From NCBI GenBank assembly GCA_025084515.1, contig JAJAGP010000437.1, positions 1-64,000 of the forward strand: a DNA stretch of 64,000 nucleotides, given 5' to 3'. The notes beneath the pieces are model-generated. The model was not told the DNA's origin and did not search any database. It saw only the letters and a list, made by a program, of their open reading frames with translations. Positions 10,869 to 20,671 of the stretch are shown piece by piece (the stretch's first letter is position 1; every line of letters begins with the position of its first letter). The position numbers were made by a program, and so were the translations under genes. The stretch comes from Ancistrus triradiatus (taxonomy: Eukaryota > Chordata > Actinopteri > Siluriformes > Loricariidae).

Positions 10869-10960
10869 CGCGTCGGAATCACAACGTTGCTGTCTCACAC
10901 GGATGACGTTATTGACGTCAGACCGTCTCGCAGTTAGAGACGCTCAGTGTCGCGGTTGAG
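10869..10960 (-). promoter_or_regulatory. rpl7l1 proximal promoter / 5' UTR with a palindromic CRE
   Basis: The block just upstream of the ATG is GC-rich compared with its AT-rich surroundings. It contains a perfect TGACGTCA at 10913-10920, the consensus for CREB/ATF factors, and a second half-site (TGACG) at 10904-10908. Further CpGs lie at 10926-10957. No TATA box is obvious, as is usual for a housekeeping ribosomal-protein-type gene. The transcription start cannot be set from sequence alone. Confidence 0.55.
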
Positions 10961-11094
10961 TCTTATGTATGAATTATTTATTCCTTAATATACTATTAAC
11001 AGTTTTATTTATCCGTTCTAGAAGCTTGATAAAGCTATATTTATTTAACTAATATCTGCACAACAGGGCTCACAGAATATTCTGTGTAAATATA

Positions 11095-11820
11095 CTCACT
11101 AGCCACTTTATTAGGTACAATGTTCAACTGCTGGTAACACAAAATAATCACGCAAGCACGTGGTAGTAACTCGAAGCAATTAGGCATATAGACATGGTCA
11201 AGATAACCTGCTGATGTTTAAACCGAGCGTCAGAATATGGAGGAAAGGTGATTTAAGTGACTTTGAATGTAGCATGGTTGTTGGTGCAACACTGAGTATC
11301 TCACAAAGTGCAGAGCTACCGGGATTTTTAAACACAGCCATCTCTAAGGTTTACAGAGAATGGTCAGAAAAAGAGAAAATTTTCAGTGAGCAGCAGTTCT
11401 CTGGGTGATAATGCCTTGTCGATGCCAGAGGAGACTGGTTTGAGCTAATAGAAAGGCAACAGTAACTCAAATAATCATTCGCTACTGAGGTATGGAGAAG
11501 AGCATCTCTCTGTGGACTGAGTGAGACACCTGGTGTGGTCTTCCACTGCTGTAGCCCATCTGCTCCAAGGTTTGAAGTGTTGTGTGTTCAGAGATGCTCT
11601 TCTTCATAACTCAGTTGTAATTAGTGGTTGTTTGAGTTACTGTTGTCTTTCTATCAGCTCAAACCAGTCTGGCCGTTCTCCTCTGACCTCTGGCATCAAC
11701 AAAATATTTTCACTCAGAGAACGGCTGCTCACTGAATATTTTCTCTTTTTCTGACGTTTTATGTATATCCTAGAAATGGCTGTGTATGAAAATCTAAGCA
11801 GATCAGCAGTTTTTAAAATA
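11095..11820. pseudogene. Inverted-duplicate relic of Tc1-like family A
   Basis: The left end (CTCACTAGCCACTTTATTAG) leads into a plus-strand transposase N-terminus: GACATGGTCAAG, then KGDLSDFE, a segment matching ISETADLLGFSRTTIS-type HTH sequence, then VYREWSEKEK. After about 11520 the same N-terminal part is repeated on the minus strand (AAACCAGTCTGGCCGTTCTC, TATTTTCTCTTTTTCTGAC). Two head portions thus face each other around about 11530 and the catalytic region is absent. It is a foldback copy that cannot make transposase. Confidence 0.75.
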
Positions 11821-11832
11821 CACAGATCAGCT

Positions 11833-11844
<12 letters not shown>

Positions 11845-11888
<44 letters not shown>
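11845..11888. repeat. (TA)n microsatellite after a short (TG)n
   Basis: About 22 TA units follow a short TG run at 11834-11844. It marks the left edge of the truncated family B copy. Confidence 0.95.
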
Positions 11889-11889
<1 letters not shown>

Positions 11890-12509
11890 TGAACAACAAT
11901 AGTGTGCATGGCAAGGTTGCAAGGAGAAAGCCACAACTCTCCAAAAAGAACATTGCTGCTCGTCTGCAGTTTGCTAAAGATCACAGCCAGAAGGCTATTG
12001 GAAGAATGTTTTGTGGACGAATGAGACCAAAATAGAACTTTTTTTGTTTAAAAGAAAAGCGTTTGTTTGGAGAAAGGAAAGCACTAGATTTCAGCATAAG
12101 AACCTTATTCCATCTGTGAAACATGGTGGTGGTAGTATCATGGTTTAGGCCTGTTTTGCTGCATCTGGGCCAGGACAGCTGCAATGTTAGGACATCTGTC
12201 CATGAAGTGAATCTCAAGAGCAGATGGGTTATACAGCAAGACCACAACCCTAAGCACACAAGTTGTTCTACCAAAGAACGTTTAAAGAAGAATAAAGTTC
12301 ATGTTTTGGAATGGCCAAGTCAAAGTCCTGACCTTAATCCAAACGAAATGTTGTGGAAGGACGTGAAGCGAGCAATTAATGTGAGGAAACCAACCAACAT
12401 CCCATAGTTGAAGCTGTTGTACATACTTTTGCTGTTGTACATACTTTTTAATATGATATTGTATCATTTTCCTCAATAAATAAATGACCAAGTATAATGT
12501 TTATATATA
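11889..12509 (+). pseudogene. Tc1-like family B, 3' part, plus orientation
   Basis: Plus-strand pieces of a Tc1 transposase: VHGKVARRKPQLSKKNIAAR, LQFAKDH, a broken TDE region near 12030, then QQDHNPKHTSCSTKERLKKN ending PSQSPDLNPNEMLWKDVKRA. DHNP replaces the usual DNDP and NE replaces IE, but the Asp and Glu positions remain. The N-terminus is cut off by the TA microsatellite. The 3' end stops inside the terminal repeat (CCTCAATAAATAAATGACCA). A small 18-bp duplication (GTTGTACATACTTTT) lies at 12416-12450. Confidence 0.8.
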
Positions 12510-14049
12510 CACTGCTCAAAAAAATAAAGGGAACACTTAAACAACACAATATAACTCCAAGTAAATCAAACGTCTGTGAAACTGTCCACTTAGAAAGCAA
12601 CACTGATTGACAATCAATTTCACATGCTGTTGTGCAAATGGAAGACAACAGGTGGAAATTATTGGCAATTAGCAAGACACACTCAATAAAGGAGTGGCTC
12701 TGCAGGTGGGGACCACAGACCACTTCTCAGTACCTATGCTTTCTGGCTGATGTTTTGGTCACTTTTGAATGTTGGTGGTGCTTTCACACTCATGGTAGCA
12801 TGAGACGGACTCTACAACCCACACAAGTGGCTCAGGTAGTGCAGCTCATCCATGATGGCACATCAATGCGAGCTGTGGCAAGAAGGTTTGCTGTGTCTGT
12901 CAGCGTAGTGTCCAGAGGCTGAAGGCGCTACCAGGAGACAGCCCAGTACACCAGGAGACATGGAGGAGGCCGTAGGAGGGCAACAACCCAGTAGAAGGAC
13001 CGCTACCTCCGCCTTTGTGCAAGGAGGAACAGGAGGAGCACTGCCAGAGCCCTGCAAAATGACCTCCAGCAGGACACAAATGTGCATGTGTCTGCACAAA
13101 CTATTAGAAACTGACTCCATGAATATGGTATGAGGGCCCGACGTCCACAGATGGGGGTTGTGCTCACAGCCCAACACCTTGCAGCACACTTGGCATTTGC
13201 CAGAGAACACCAGAATTGGCAAATTTGCCACTGGCACCCCGTGTGTCCTTCACAGATGAAAGCAGGTTCACACTGAGCACATGTGACAGACGTGACAGGG
13301 TCTGGAGACGCCGTGGAGAGCGATCTACTGCCTGCAACATCCTTCAGCATGACTGGTTTGGCAGTGGGCCAGTAATGGTGTGGGGTGGCATTTCTTTGGA
13401 GGGCCGCAAAGCCCTCCATGTGCTCGCCAGAGGTAGCCTGACTGCCATTAGGTACCGAGATGAGATCCTCAGACCCCTTGTGAGACCATATGCTGGTGCG
13501 GTTGGCCCTGGGTTCCTCCTAATGCAGGACAATGCTAGACCTCATGTGGCTGGACTGTGTCAGCAGTTCCTGCAAGATGAAGGCATTGAAGCTATGGACT
13601 GGCCCGCCCACTCCCCAGACCTGAATCCGATTGAGCACATCTGGGACATCGTGTCCATCCACCAACGTCACGTTGCACCACAGACTGTCCAGGAGTTGGC
13701 GGATGCTTTAGTCCAGGTCTAGGAGGAGATCCATCAGGAGCATGCCCAGGCGTTGTAGGGAGGTCATACAGACATGTGGAGGACACACACAATACTGAGC
13801 GTCATTTTGACTTGTTTTAAGGACATTACATCAAAGTTGGATCAGCCTGTAGTGTGCTTTTCCACTTTAATTTTGTGTGTGACTCCAAATCCAGGCCTCC
13901 ATTGGTTAATAAATTTTATTTCCATTTTTGTGTGATTTTGTTGTCAGCACATTCAACTTTGTACAGAACAAAGTATTCAATGAGAATATTTCATTCATTC
14001 AGATCTAGGATGTGTTATTTGAGTGTTCCCTTTATTTTTTTGAGCAGTG
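12510..14049 (+). mobile_element. Nearly full-length Tc1-like element (family E)
   Basis: The 1.54-kb element starts CACTGCTCAAAAAAATAAAG and ends CTTTATTTTTTTGAGCAGTG, a clean inverted pair. TA precedes the left end and TG follows the right. It carries one transposase reading unit (12800-13722). It separates a plus-oriented family B relic on the left from a minus-oriented one on the right. Confidence 0.9.
12800..13722 (+). pseudogene. Family E transposase (DD34E), frameshifted
   Basis: This is a cut-and-paste transposase of the Tc1 type. The N-terminal paired-like HTH region begins at ATG 12800 (MRRTLQPTQVAQVVQLI, then GTSMRAVARRFAVSVS). An in-frame TGA falls at 12920-12922, another stop near 12992, and a reading-frame change near 13215. 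The catalytic half then runs open to 13722: FTDESRF (first Asp), LLMQDNARPH (second Asp) and SPDLNPIEHIWD (Glu). Thirty-four residues separate the last two, so the triad is DD34E. The W-G-G-I-S motif is also present. The residues are intact but the protein cannot be made in one piece. Confidence 0.88.
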
Positions 14050-14922
14050 TGTTATTTCTTGTGAGACCTGAGATTCAGTTCATGGACACATGTCCTGACA
14101 TTTCCTTTAGAATTCTCTGATATAACCCATCTGCAAAGCATTCTTCTTCCAATAGCTTTCTGGTGATCTTTAGCAAACTGGAGACAAGCAGCAATGTTCT
14201 TTTTGGAGAGCCGTGGCTTTCTCCTTGCAACCCTGCCATGCACACCATTGTTGTTCAGTGTTCTTCTGATGGTGGACTCATGAACATTAACATTAGCCAG
14301 TGTGAGAGAGGCTTAGGTTTCAGTTGCTTAGAAGTTACCCTGGGGTCCTTTGTGAACTCGCCAACTGTTACATGCCTTGCTTTTGGAGTGATCTTTGTTG
14401 GTCAACCACTCCTGGGAAAGGTAACAATGGTCTTGAATTTCCTTCATTTGTACACAATCTGTATGACTGTGGATTGGTGGAGTCCAAACTCTTTAGAGAT
14501 GGTTTTGTAACATTTTCCAACCTGATGAACTCTTTTTCTGAGGTCCTCATACATCTCCTTTGTTCGTGCCATGATGCACTTCCACAAACGTGTTGTGAAG
14601 AGCAGACTTTGGTAGATCCCTAAAAAAACGGGGTGCCCATTCACACCTGACTGCCATCCCATTGACTGAAAACTCTTGACTCTAATTTCACCTTCAAATT
14701 AACTGGTAATCCTAGAGGTTCACATTACCACTCACTAATATGTAATATTGGAACATTTTCTTAAATAAATAAATGAGCAAGCTTAATATGTTTGTTTCAT
14801 TTGTTTAACTGGGTTCTCTTTATGTACTTTTAGGACTAGGAAAATCTGATGATGTGTTAGATCATATTTATACAGAAAAATTGACAATTATAAAGGGTTC
14901 ACAAACTTTCAAGCACCACTAT
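14050..14922 (-). pseudogene. Tc1-like family B, 5' part, minus orientation
   Basis: On the minus strand the transposase starts at 14572 (MARTKEMYEDLRKRVHQVGK) and runs through the HTH (ISKEFGLHQSTV). It continues in broken frames to VHGRVARRKPRLSKKNIAAC and FAKDHQKAIGR near 14150. The central catalytic part is deleted. The right terminus CTTTCAAGCACCACTAT matches family B termini at 37343-37559 and near 57502. Confidence 0.8.
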
Positions 14923-14935
14923 ATGTGTATGTATA

Positions 14936-15332
14936 CAGTGGGGCAAAAAAGTATTTAGTCAGCCACTGATTGCCAAGTTCTCCTACTTAGAAAGATGAGA
15001 GAGGTCTGTAATTTTCATCATAGGTACACTTCAACTACGATAGACAAAATGAGAAAAAAAGATCCAGAAAATCACATTTTACATTTTTTTTTTATTATTG
15101 TAAATGATGGTGAAAAAAAGTTCAACTCAATACTTTGTAACATAACCTTTGTTGGTAATGACAGAGGTCAAACGTTTCCTGTAAGTCTTCACCAGGTTTG
15201 CACACACTGTAGCTGGTATTTTGGCCCATTCCTCCATGCAGATCTCCTCTAGAGCAGTGATATTTTGGGGCTGTTGCTGGGCAACACGGACTTTCAACTC
15301 CCTCCACAAAGTTTTTATGGGGTTGAGGATGA
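14936..15332 (-). pseudogene. Tc1-like family C, terminal 3' fragment
   Basis: It begins CAGTGGGGCAAAAAAGTATT after TA. The minus strand encodes only the transposase C-terminus, including a P-x-L-N-PIKTLWRELKVRV-like segment and the EEICMEEWAKIPA tail. It is truncated on the right where a short telomere-like repeat starts. Confidence 0.8.
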
Positions 15333-15351
15333 GGTTAGGGTTAGGGTTAGG
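15333..15351. repeat. Short interstitial telomere-like repeat
   Basis: The plus strand reads GGTTAGGGTTAGGGTTAGG, just over three TTAGGG units. It sits exactly at the break where the family C fragment stops matching. Confidence 0.85.
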
Positions 15352-15450
15352 CCGTAAACAGCCAATCAGTGCAATCACCTCAACAGCCATCAACACTGTG
15401 GATCCACAGTGTGTGTGAGTAAGAGTAACTACCTCATTGGTTGTGTGCTT
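15352..15450 (+). repeat. Unassigned dispersed repeat (TTGGTTGTGTGC family)
   Basis: AAACAGCCAATCAGTGCAAT, CAACACTGTGGATCCACA and ATTGGTTGTGTGCTTACC match in order with 45783-45910 and, more weakly, 51943-52060. It has no recognisable coding content. Confidence 0.5.
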
Positions 15451-15454
15451 ACCT

Positions 15455-15640
15455 CTGACTCTGGCTGTGTGGTGTTTGCATGTTCTCCCCGTGCCCGCAT
15501 GGATTTACTCTGGGTCCTTCGATTTCCTCCTAGATGTGCATTAATCACTCTAAATTGGCCCATGACTGGTGTGTTGATCTAGCTTTGTGTCTCTCGTGAA
15601 TATAGCCATTGTTGCTGATGTGACATTAAATACAACTAAC
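15455..15640 (+). repeat. Abundant fish interspersed repeat
   Basis: It contains GTTTGCATGTTCTCCCCGTG, CCTTCGATTTCCTCC, ACTCTAAATTGGCCCATGAC and a tail resembling that of 1735-1860 in the opposite orientation. It has no coding content. Confidence 0.65.
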
Positions 15641-15984
15641 AAAAAACAAATAAAACTCTATGTTCTCTCTAACCTATAATTATATAAACTGGTTCACATT
15701 CACTCATTGAGTCTCTGTTACATCAGGCTGATCTTCTGTCAAAAAATACTGTCAGTGCATTTTTTAGCTTCTGTCAAACAAAGTATCAGGTCCATCGTAC
15801 TGTCCTCTTAAGTATTATGACTTTCCCTTACACAGGGCCATAACAGTACATGAATGTGTTTTCTATAATTATTGTGAATTTCAATCAATTCCAACCCCAA
15901 ATCATAAATTGTTGGGCTGGTATGGACAATGTAAATAAAAAAAAATGCAGTGTTCCTTACATTTCCTTTTACTTTCATTTAATT

Positions 15985-16250
15985 GCAGACACAGGCTGTA
16001 TGCCTGTGTGGAGTTTGCATGCTATCCCTGGGTCAGTTTGTACAAGGTACTCCAGTTTTCTCTCACGTTCCAAAGATATGTGTTAGGTCAGTTGGTCTCT
16101 CTAAAGAGTCCAAGTGTGAGTGAGTGTGTGTTTGTGCATTTGCCATGTGATGATATGGTGCTCTGTCTAGGGTTGGTTCCCACATTGTGCCCTATGTTAC
16201 CAGTTAGGCACTGGCTCCCTGCGACCCTGAATTGGATTAATCAAGTAAAA
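15985..16250 (+). repeat. Abundant fish interspersed repeat
   Basis: The same module: GTGTGGAGTTTGCATGCTAT, TCTCTCACGTTCCAAAGATA and GGCACTGGCTCCCTGCGACC. The 15641-15984 stretch before it holds nothing I can identify. Confidence 0.65.
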
Positions 16251-17166
16251 TTAATGAATTAATCATGTGTCATTCGCATACATCATAACCTGGCCAAAAA
16301 TTGACAATCCAGAGCTATTCTACAATCATTCAGCTGCACAACCTACTGAATTGTACAATAAGGCGCTGATGTCAGTAGTGGATGTGACTAACATTTTAGA
16401 GATTTTATAGTGCTCGAGATTTCTGGACTTCAGAAGATGATACTTCTAGACATTTGCATGTGTATGCATTAATTGTGGACATTTGATAAAGAAAATACAG
16501 AAAAGGCAAAACTGCAACTTGTGAACCTTGAAGTCACACTTTTTTGCACTGTGATGGACTGCCATCATGTGCTGATTGTATCATGGCGCAAATGTTACTC
16601 AAATAGGCTTTAGAGTCACCACCACACTAATAGGTATATAGGGTAGATGAATGACAGTTTGCAAAACATTCGTTTTGTACCAAACGCCAAGCATAATGTT
16701 GTCCACTCCTAAATAAATGGTTGGTCAAGGCTCAATCCTGGAATAGTTATTCCAGGATGTATGACAGACTCCAAATGCAATATCAGTTGAGATGGCACCT
16801 GAACTTTGGGTGTTTTGGTGGTATGATTTTGCCATTGACTAAATTCCCACATCATTTAGCACAGTTACATAGTACAGTTCAGCACAGATTAACACAGTTG
16901 GCCTAACACAGGCTTGGTACCAAGTTTCTGTTCATTGATATAATGTCTCTATAAACGTTTAAGGAAGAAACTGGTATTTCTATTTTTTATGGCAGTAGAC
17001 GAAGCTGATAGTTGATCAAGCATCCTGGACATGAGAGTATCACTGGCTTGAGTAATATTTCACAGTTATCTACACTAATTGTAATCGAATAGAACAAATT
17101 GGAAGGAAACTTAGCCTAAACTACAACAATATACAGTTAAAATTGTTTAGCTGGCAAGGACCAGTC
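16251..17166. other. AT-rich intergenic DNA, no feature seen
   Basis: No coding homology, terminal repeats or RNA gene was recognised. A short run of related AGCACAGTT units occurs at 16858-16902. Confidence 0.4.
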
Positions 17167-17525
17167 ATGCATTCATTCATTCTGATTCTGATTGTCTTAT
17201 CCATTTAATCCTGGTCAGGGTCATGGTATAGCTGGGACCTAGCTGGTGTCACGGGGCGCAAGGTAGGAACAACCCTAGACAGTGTGCCAATCCATTGTAG
17301 GGCAGACACTCACACACTCATACACACATTCACACACTAAGGGCAATTTAGAAACACCAATTGACCTAACATGTCTTTGGAATGTGGAAGGAAACTGGAG
17401 TTCCCGGAAATAACCCACACGGACACAGTGAGGACATGCAGACGTCAAACACGTGGAGTCTGAGGTTGGGATTGAACTGGGTATGCTAGAGTTGTGAGGC
17501 AACTTGCTGCTGCACTGTGGCGATC
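17167..17525 (-). repeat. Longest copy of the interspersed repeat
   Basis: It contains CATTCATTCATTCTGATTCT, CTTATCCATTTAATCCTGGT, GTCACGGGGCGCAAGG, GCCAATCCATTGTAGGGCAG, a CACACACTCATACACA stretch, CATGTCTTTGGAATGTGGAA and GGATTGAACTGGG. The order is that of the widespread fish repeat. The short open stretches within it are not genes. Confidence 0.7.
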
Positions 17526-17912
17526 TGGCAAAGACCAGCTGAAAGGTATTCACAGGTCATACCTGGCATGTAGGCATTTAAGTGACTAGTCTTGTGATAG
17601 CTAAAGGACCCCAAACCCTTCTACATTCAAAATTTTAATGCTGTCTTAGTTACCACCATAAAAAAAAAAAACATCATTATTTTTATGCTTTTGTGCCATT
17701 TTCCAGCCTGTGACACAATAACATCCTGATCATTTATACCAATCTTGAATTCACGGGCTCAGTATGCCAATAACTTGCTTTCTACCTGGAAAGGTGCTCA
17801 TATTAGGCTACATAGACAAGTTCTATATCTGTTTTGCAGACTCTAGTGTCCCTAAAGACACAATACTTATTCAATACAATACATCCTTACTTGAATCAAC
17901 AATTCAGTAGTG

Positions 17913-18395
17913 TAATGTGTGGGGGATATTTTCTTGGCACACTTTGGGCCCCTTAATACCAACTGAGCATTGTTTAAACACCACAGCCTACCTGAGTATT
18001 GTAGTTGACCATGTCCATCCCTTTATGACCACAGTGTACTCATTTTCCGATGAATACTTCTAGCAGGAAAACATACCATGTCACAAGTCTCCAGTCATCT
18101 CAAACTGGTTTCTCAACCATGACAATGACTTCACTGTACTCAAATAGAATCCACAGTCACCAGAACTCAATCCAACAGAGCACCTTTGGGATGTGGTGGG
18201 ACAGGAGATTTGCATCATGGATATGCAGCCAACAAATCTGCTGCAACTTCATGATGCTATCATGTCAGTATGGACCAAAATCTCTGAGGAATGTTTTCAG
18301 CACCTTGTCGTTGCCACGAAGAATGCAGCTTTGAAGACAAAAGGAGGCCCAACCTAGTACTAGCAAGGTGTGCCTAATAAGATGGCCAGTGAGTG
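17913..18395 (+). pseudogene. Tc1-like family A, C-terminal part
   Basis: The 5' end is at GTGTGGGGGATATTTTCTTG, followed by the catalytic segment ending SPELNPTEHLWDVV-like (AGAACTCAATCCAACAGAGC). The right terminus is CTAATAAGATGGCCAGTGAG TG. Stops and frame changes are frequent. The N-terminal half is missing. Confidence 0.8.
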
Positions 18396-18498
18396 TAGTG
18401 GACAATATAGGGCTGGTATATTTTTTGTGCTCTGTGAAGCCTATATTCATAGTAGGAACACTCATTATGTCTACATTTATCCTACTCATTTTAAACAT

Positions 18499-18685
18499 GG
18501 GATTGTGGTAGCCTAGTGGTTAAGGTACTGGACTATGGACCAAAAGGTCCAGGGTTCAAATCCCACCTCTGCCAAGCTGCCACTGTTGGGTCCTTGAGCA
18601 AGGCCCTTAACCCACAATTGCTTGGATTGTATCAATTGTAAGCTGCTCTGGATAAGGGTTTTCTGCTAAATGCTGTAAATGTAAA
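18499..18685 (+). repeat. tRNA-derived SINE, copy 1 (full)
   Basis: A tRNA-like head has an A box (TGGTAGCCTAGTGG, 18506-18519) and a B box (GGTTCAAATCC, 18553-18563). A body follows with CTTGAGCAAGGCCCTTAACC, and then the tail AAGCTGCTCTGGATAAGGGT to GCTGTAAATGTAAA. The tail resembles a LINE 3' end, as in many fish SINEs. It is not a functional tRNA, since there is no closed acceptor stem after the B box. Related copies are at 28970, 30511 and 34388. Confidence 0.88.
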
Positions 18686-18819
18686 CAGGTAATCTTACTG
18701 TTTTGGGAAAGTATGTTTCGTATATTTCTCAAATTTATCCTTTTATTTTTCCTGTTAAATGGTTATTATTAGCATCATCATCTTTATTTGTGCTTTGTGA
18801 ACTTGTTTAAAACGGTCAC

Positions 18820-19080
18820 GTTTGCGATAATGTATGACTGTATTATGTTGATACACGTGAACGCGCTTTAACCCTGCTTCGCTGGGCCTCGTGCACTGCT
18901 CAACCTGGAATCCTGTGAACGGGTGCGTGAGCTGCAGTGACCTGCGCAGCTTCTCAGATTTCCAAGCCATACGCATCGCACGGTGTGGGCACAATATGAT
19001 ATGTAAATCAACAGTGAACGCAATCCTCTACGTGACGTGAGCGGGTTCGCTGTTTGTTTGTGTAGGTTGGTGAAAATGGC
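18820..19080 (+). promoter_or_regulatory. GC-rich promoter region of an unidentified plus-strand gene
   Basis: Base composition shifts to GC- and CpG-rich from about 18820 to 19780, in contrast to both flanks. A CRE-like TGACGTGA lies at 19033-19040 and CGCACGGTG motifs near 18977. No TATA box was recognised. The transcription start probably falls within or just after this block. Confidence 0.5.
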
Positions 19081-19615
19081 GATGGGGAGAGACTAATGCG
19101 AGAATTACACCTACGAATAACGACTCGCTTTGGATGACAGCTCCAACACCACCCTGCTAATAGATGAAGAACGGTTTTAGCGTCGGATATATCTTTGCGC
19201 CGAGCTTGGGCAACGGACGTCGGGGGTGCAACTGAACGCAAGCAGCGTCCTGGATTTGAACTCCCTCTCGGCATTAGCCAGCTAACTTCGCTAGCCTTTA
19301 ACTGGCAGACTTCACAGCAACAAACCTTGTTTGCTACTTAGCTTAGCCACAAGTCCTGCAACAAAAAGTAACCTGGCGCTTTTCGGATTCGCTTGGCGGT
19401 GCAGGGAGCGCGTTGGCGGATTGACAGCGCTTTCTTTAAGGCTTAATCGAAATCAAAACTAGCTCGAAGATTCTCCTTGTCAAAACAATTGCATTTGACT
19501 GAATGCATAACTAATCGCTCCATCTGGCAGAATCTACCAGCAGCGAGCCTACATCCATTCAACGTTGTGGAAAGTTCAAGAAACGTCTGCTGCACGGATA
19601 AACAAAGCCGAGCAG
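19041..19615 (+). other. Probable non-coding first exon (5' UTR)
   Basis: The CpG-rich stretch ends at a consensus donor, AAAGCCGAGCAG|GTAGGT, with the intron starting at 19616. The left limit is a guess. A short uORF with a good Kozak context lies at 19076-19096 (ATG GCG ATG GGG AGA GAC TAA). No long frame is open through the exon, so it is read as leader. The next exon I can propose is 61127-61296. The downstream gene is unidentified; conserved vertebrate neighbours of RPL7L1, such as BICRAL, are candidates only. Confidence 0.5.
19076..19096 (+). other. uORF 1 in the leader exon
   Basis: A six-codon frame starts AAAATGGCG, with A at -3 and G at +4, and stops at TAA. It could restrain translation of the main frame if transcription starts upstream of it. 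Confidence 0.4.
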
Positions 19616-20671
19616 GTAGGTGCATTGCAAATATGCTTTAGTGGGTGTCATGTGACGATTCGTTTGCAGACTAGCATGATTTAGTGAATGCGCAGCGGTG
19701 GTCGTCCACCAAGCTAGCCACTCGTGAGGCTAGCTAACGCTGTGGCGCTCCAGGTCCACAAATCACGGAATCGACTCCGAGTTCAGTGCTGTCGATTCGG
19801 AGAGATGGTTCCACACTTTTCACGACTCGCGAGTTCAATAACAAAACACCGTACGGTACAGGAAAATGGCTTGTGTAATACGACATGTAATATTTTTCTC
19901 TGTCTACGTTAGTGCATCGAGAAATTGCTCCTAACGATATCCCATCGTACTCGTTTGTATATTGTTGGTACATAAACAGACCGTTATGGTTGATGGTATA
20001 TGAAGTATGTTAGTCTTTTTAGTAGTTTTAGTGCTGCGCCAGCTTGATCTTGTTTAATAGCTCTGTTTGAACGGTTTCAATCAGCATTTTTATGTGATCG
20101 CTTCATTATACTCATCTGTGCCTCCTCGTTTGACGAATTTTAACCTAATCAGTTTCTCTATAGAAATAGACAAGTGCATATTGTCAGCGGTGCAGTAACT
20201 ATTTGCTATTAGTGCCAGCAGGTAAGCTGTGGTTTTAGACACATTTTCTAATGAACTAAGTAGCAGGTCCAGTTCAGCCAGCCTGTCAAATGGTGTTTTG
20301 ATGAAGTGACCTCTAACGCTAGGTGGACTCCATGTCGAACCCTTCCAGTCTCTGTAAGTGCAACTGACAGGGTGCTTGTGTTGTTTAACTCTTTCATTGA
20401 TGTTTAATGAGCCAGAGGTCAATACGCTTCACTATCTAAGAAACAGACAAGGGCATAATGGCGGAAATAACACGAATATTTTGCTTAAACTTGCAGTGTC
20501 ATTTAAATGCATTCACCACACATAGAAACAAAGCAATTTAGTTTAACTTTCATTTAAAAGCCTTACTGTCTCACTGTAGCTGAGTAACACTACTTCAGGT
20601 TGAGTCGATTGTTTACATGCTAAATATAAATCAAATCGCATCATAAATCGATAAAATGAAAAAGCTTCACA
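19616..20671. other. Start of the long 5' intron
   Basis: The CpG-rich character fades by about 19800. No repeat with recognisable ends or coding exon was seen before the family A element. Confidence 0.4.

Noticed and set aside
18499..18685. A functional tRNA gene
   Set aside because: The A and B boxes are present, but there is no matching acceptor stem or 3' end. A long body with a LINE-like tail follows, so it is a SINE.
19008..19274. A minus-strand coding exon in the GC-rich block
   Set aside because: The 88-codon frame shows no domain, and the splice signal and leader-like features favour the plus strand.
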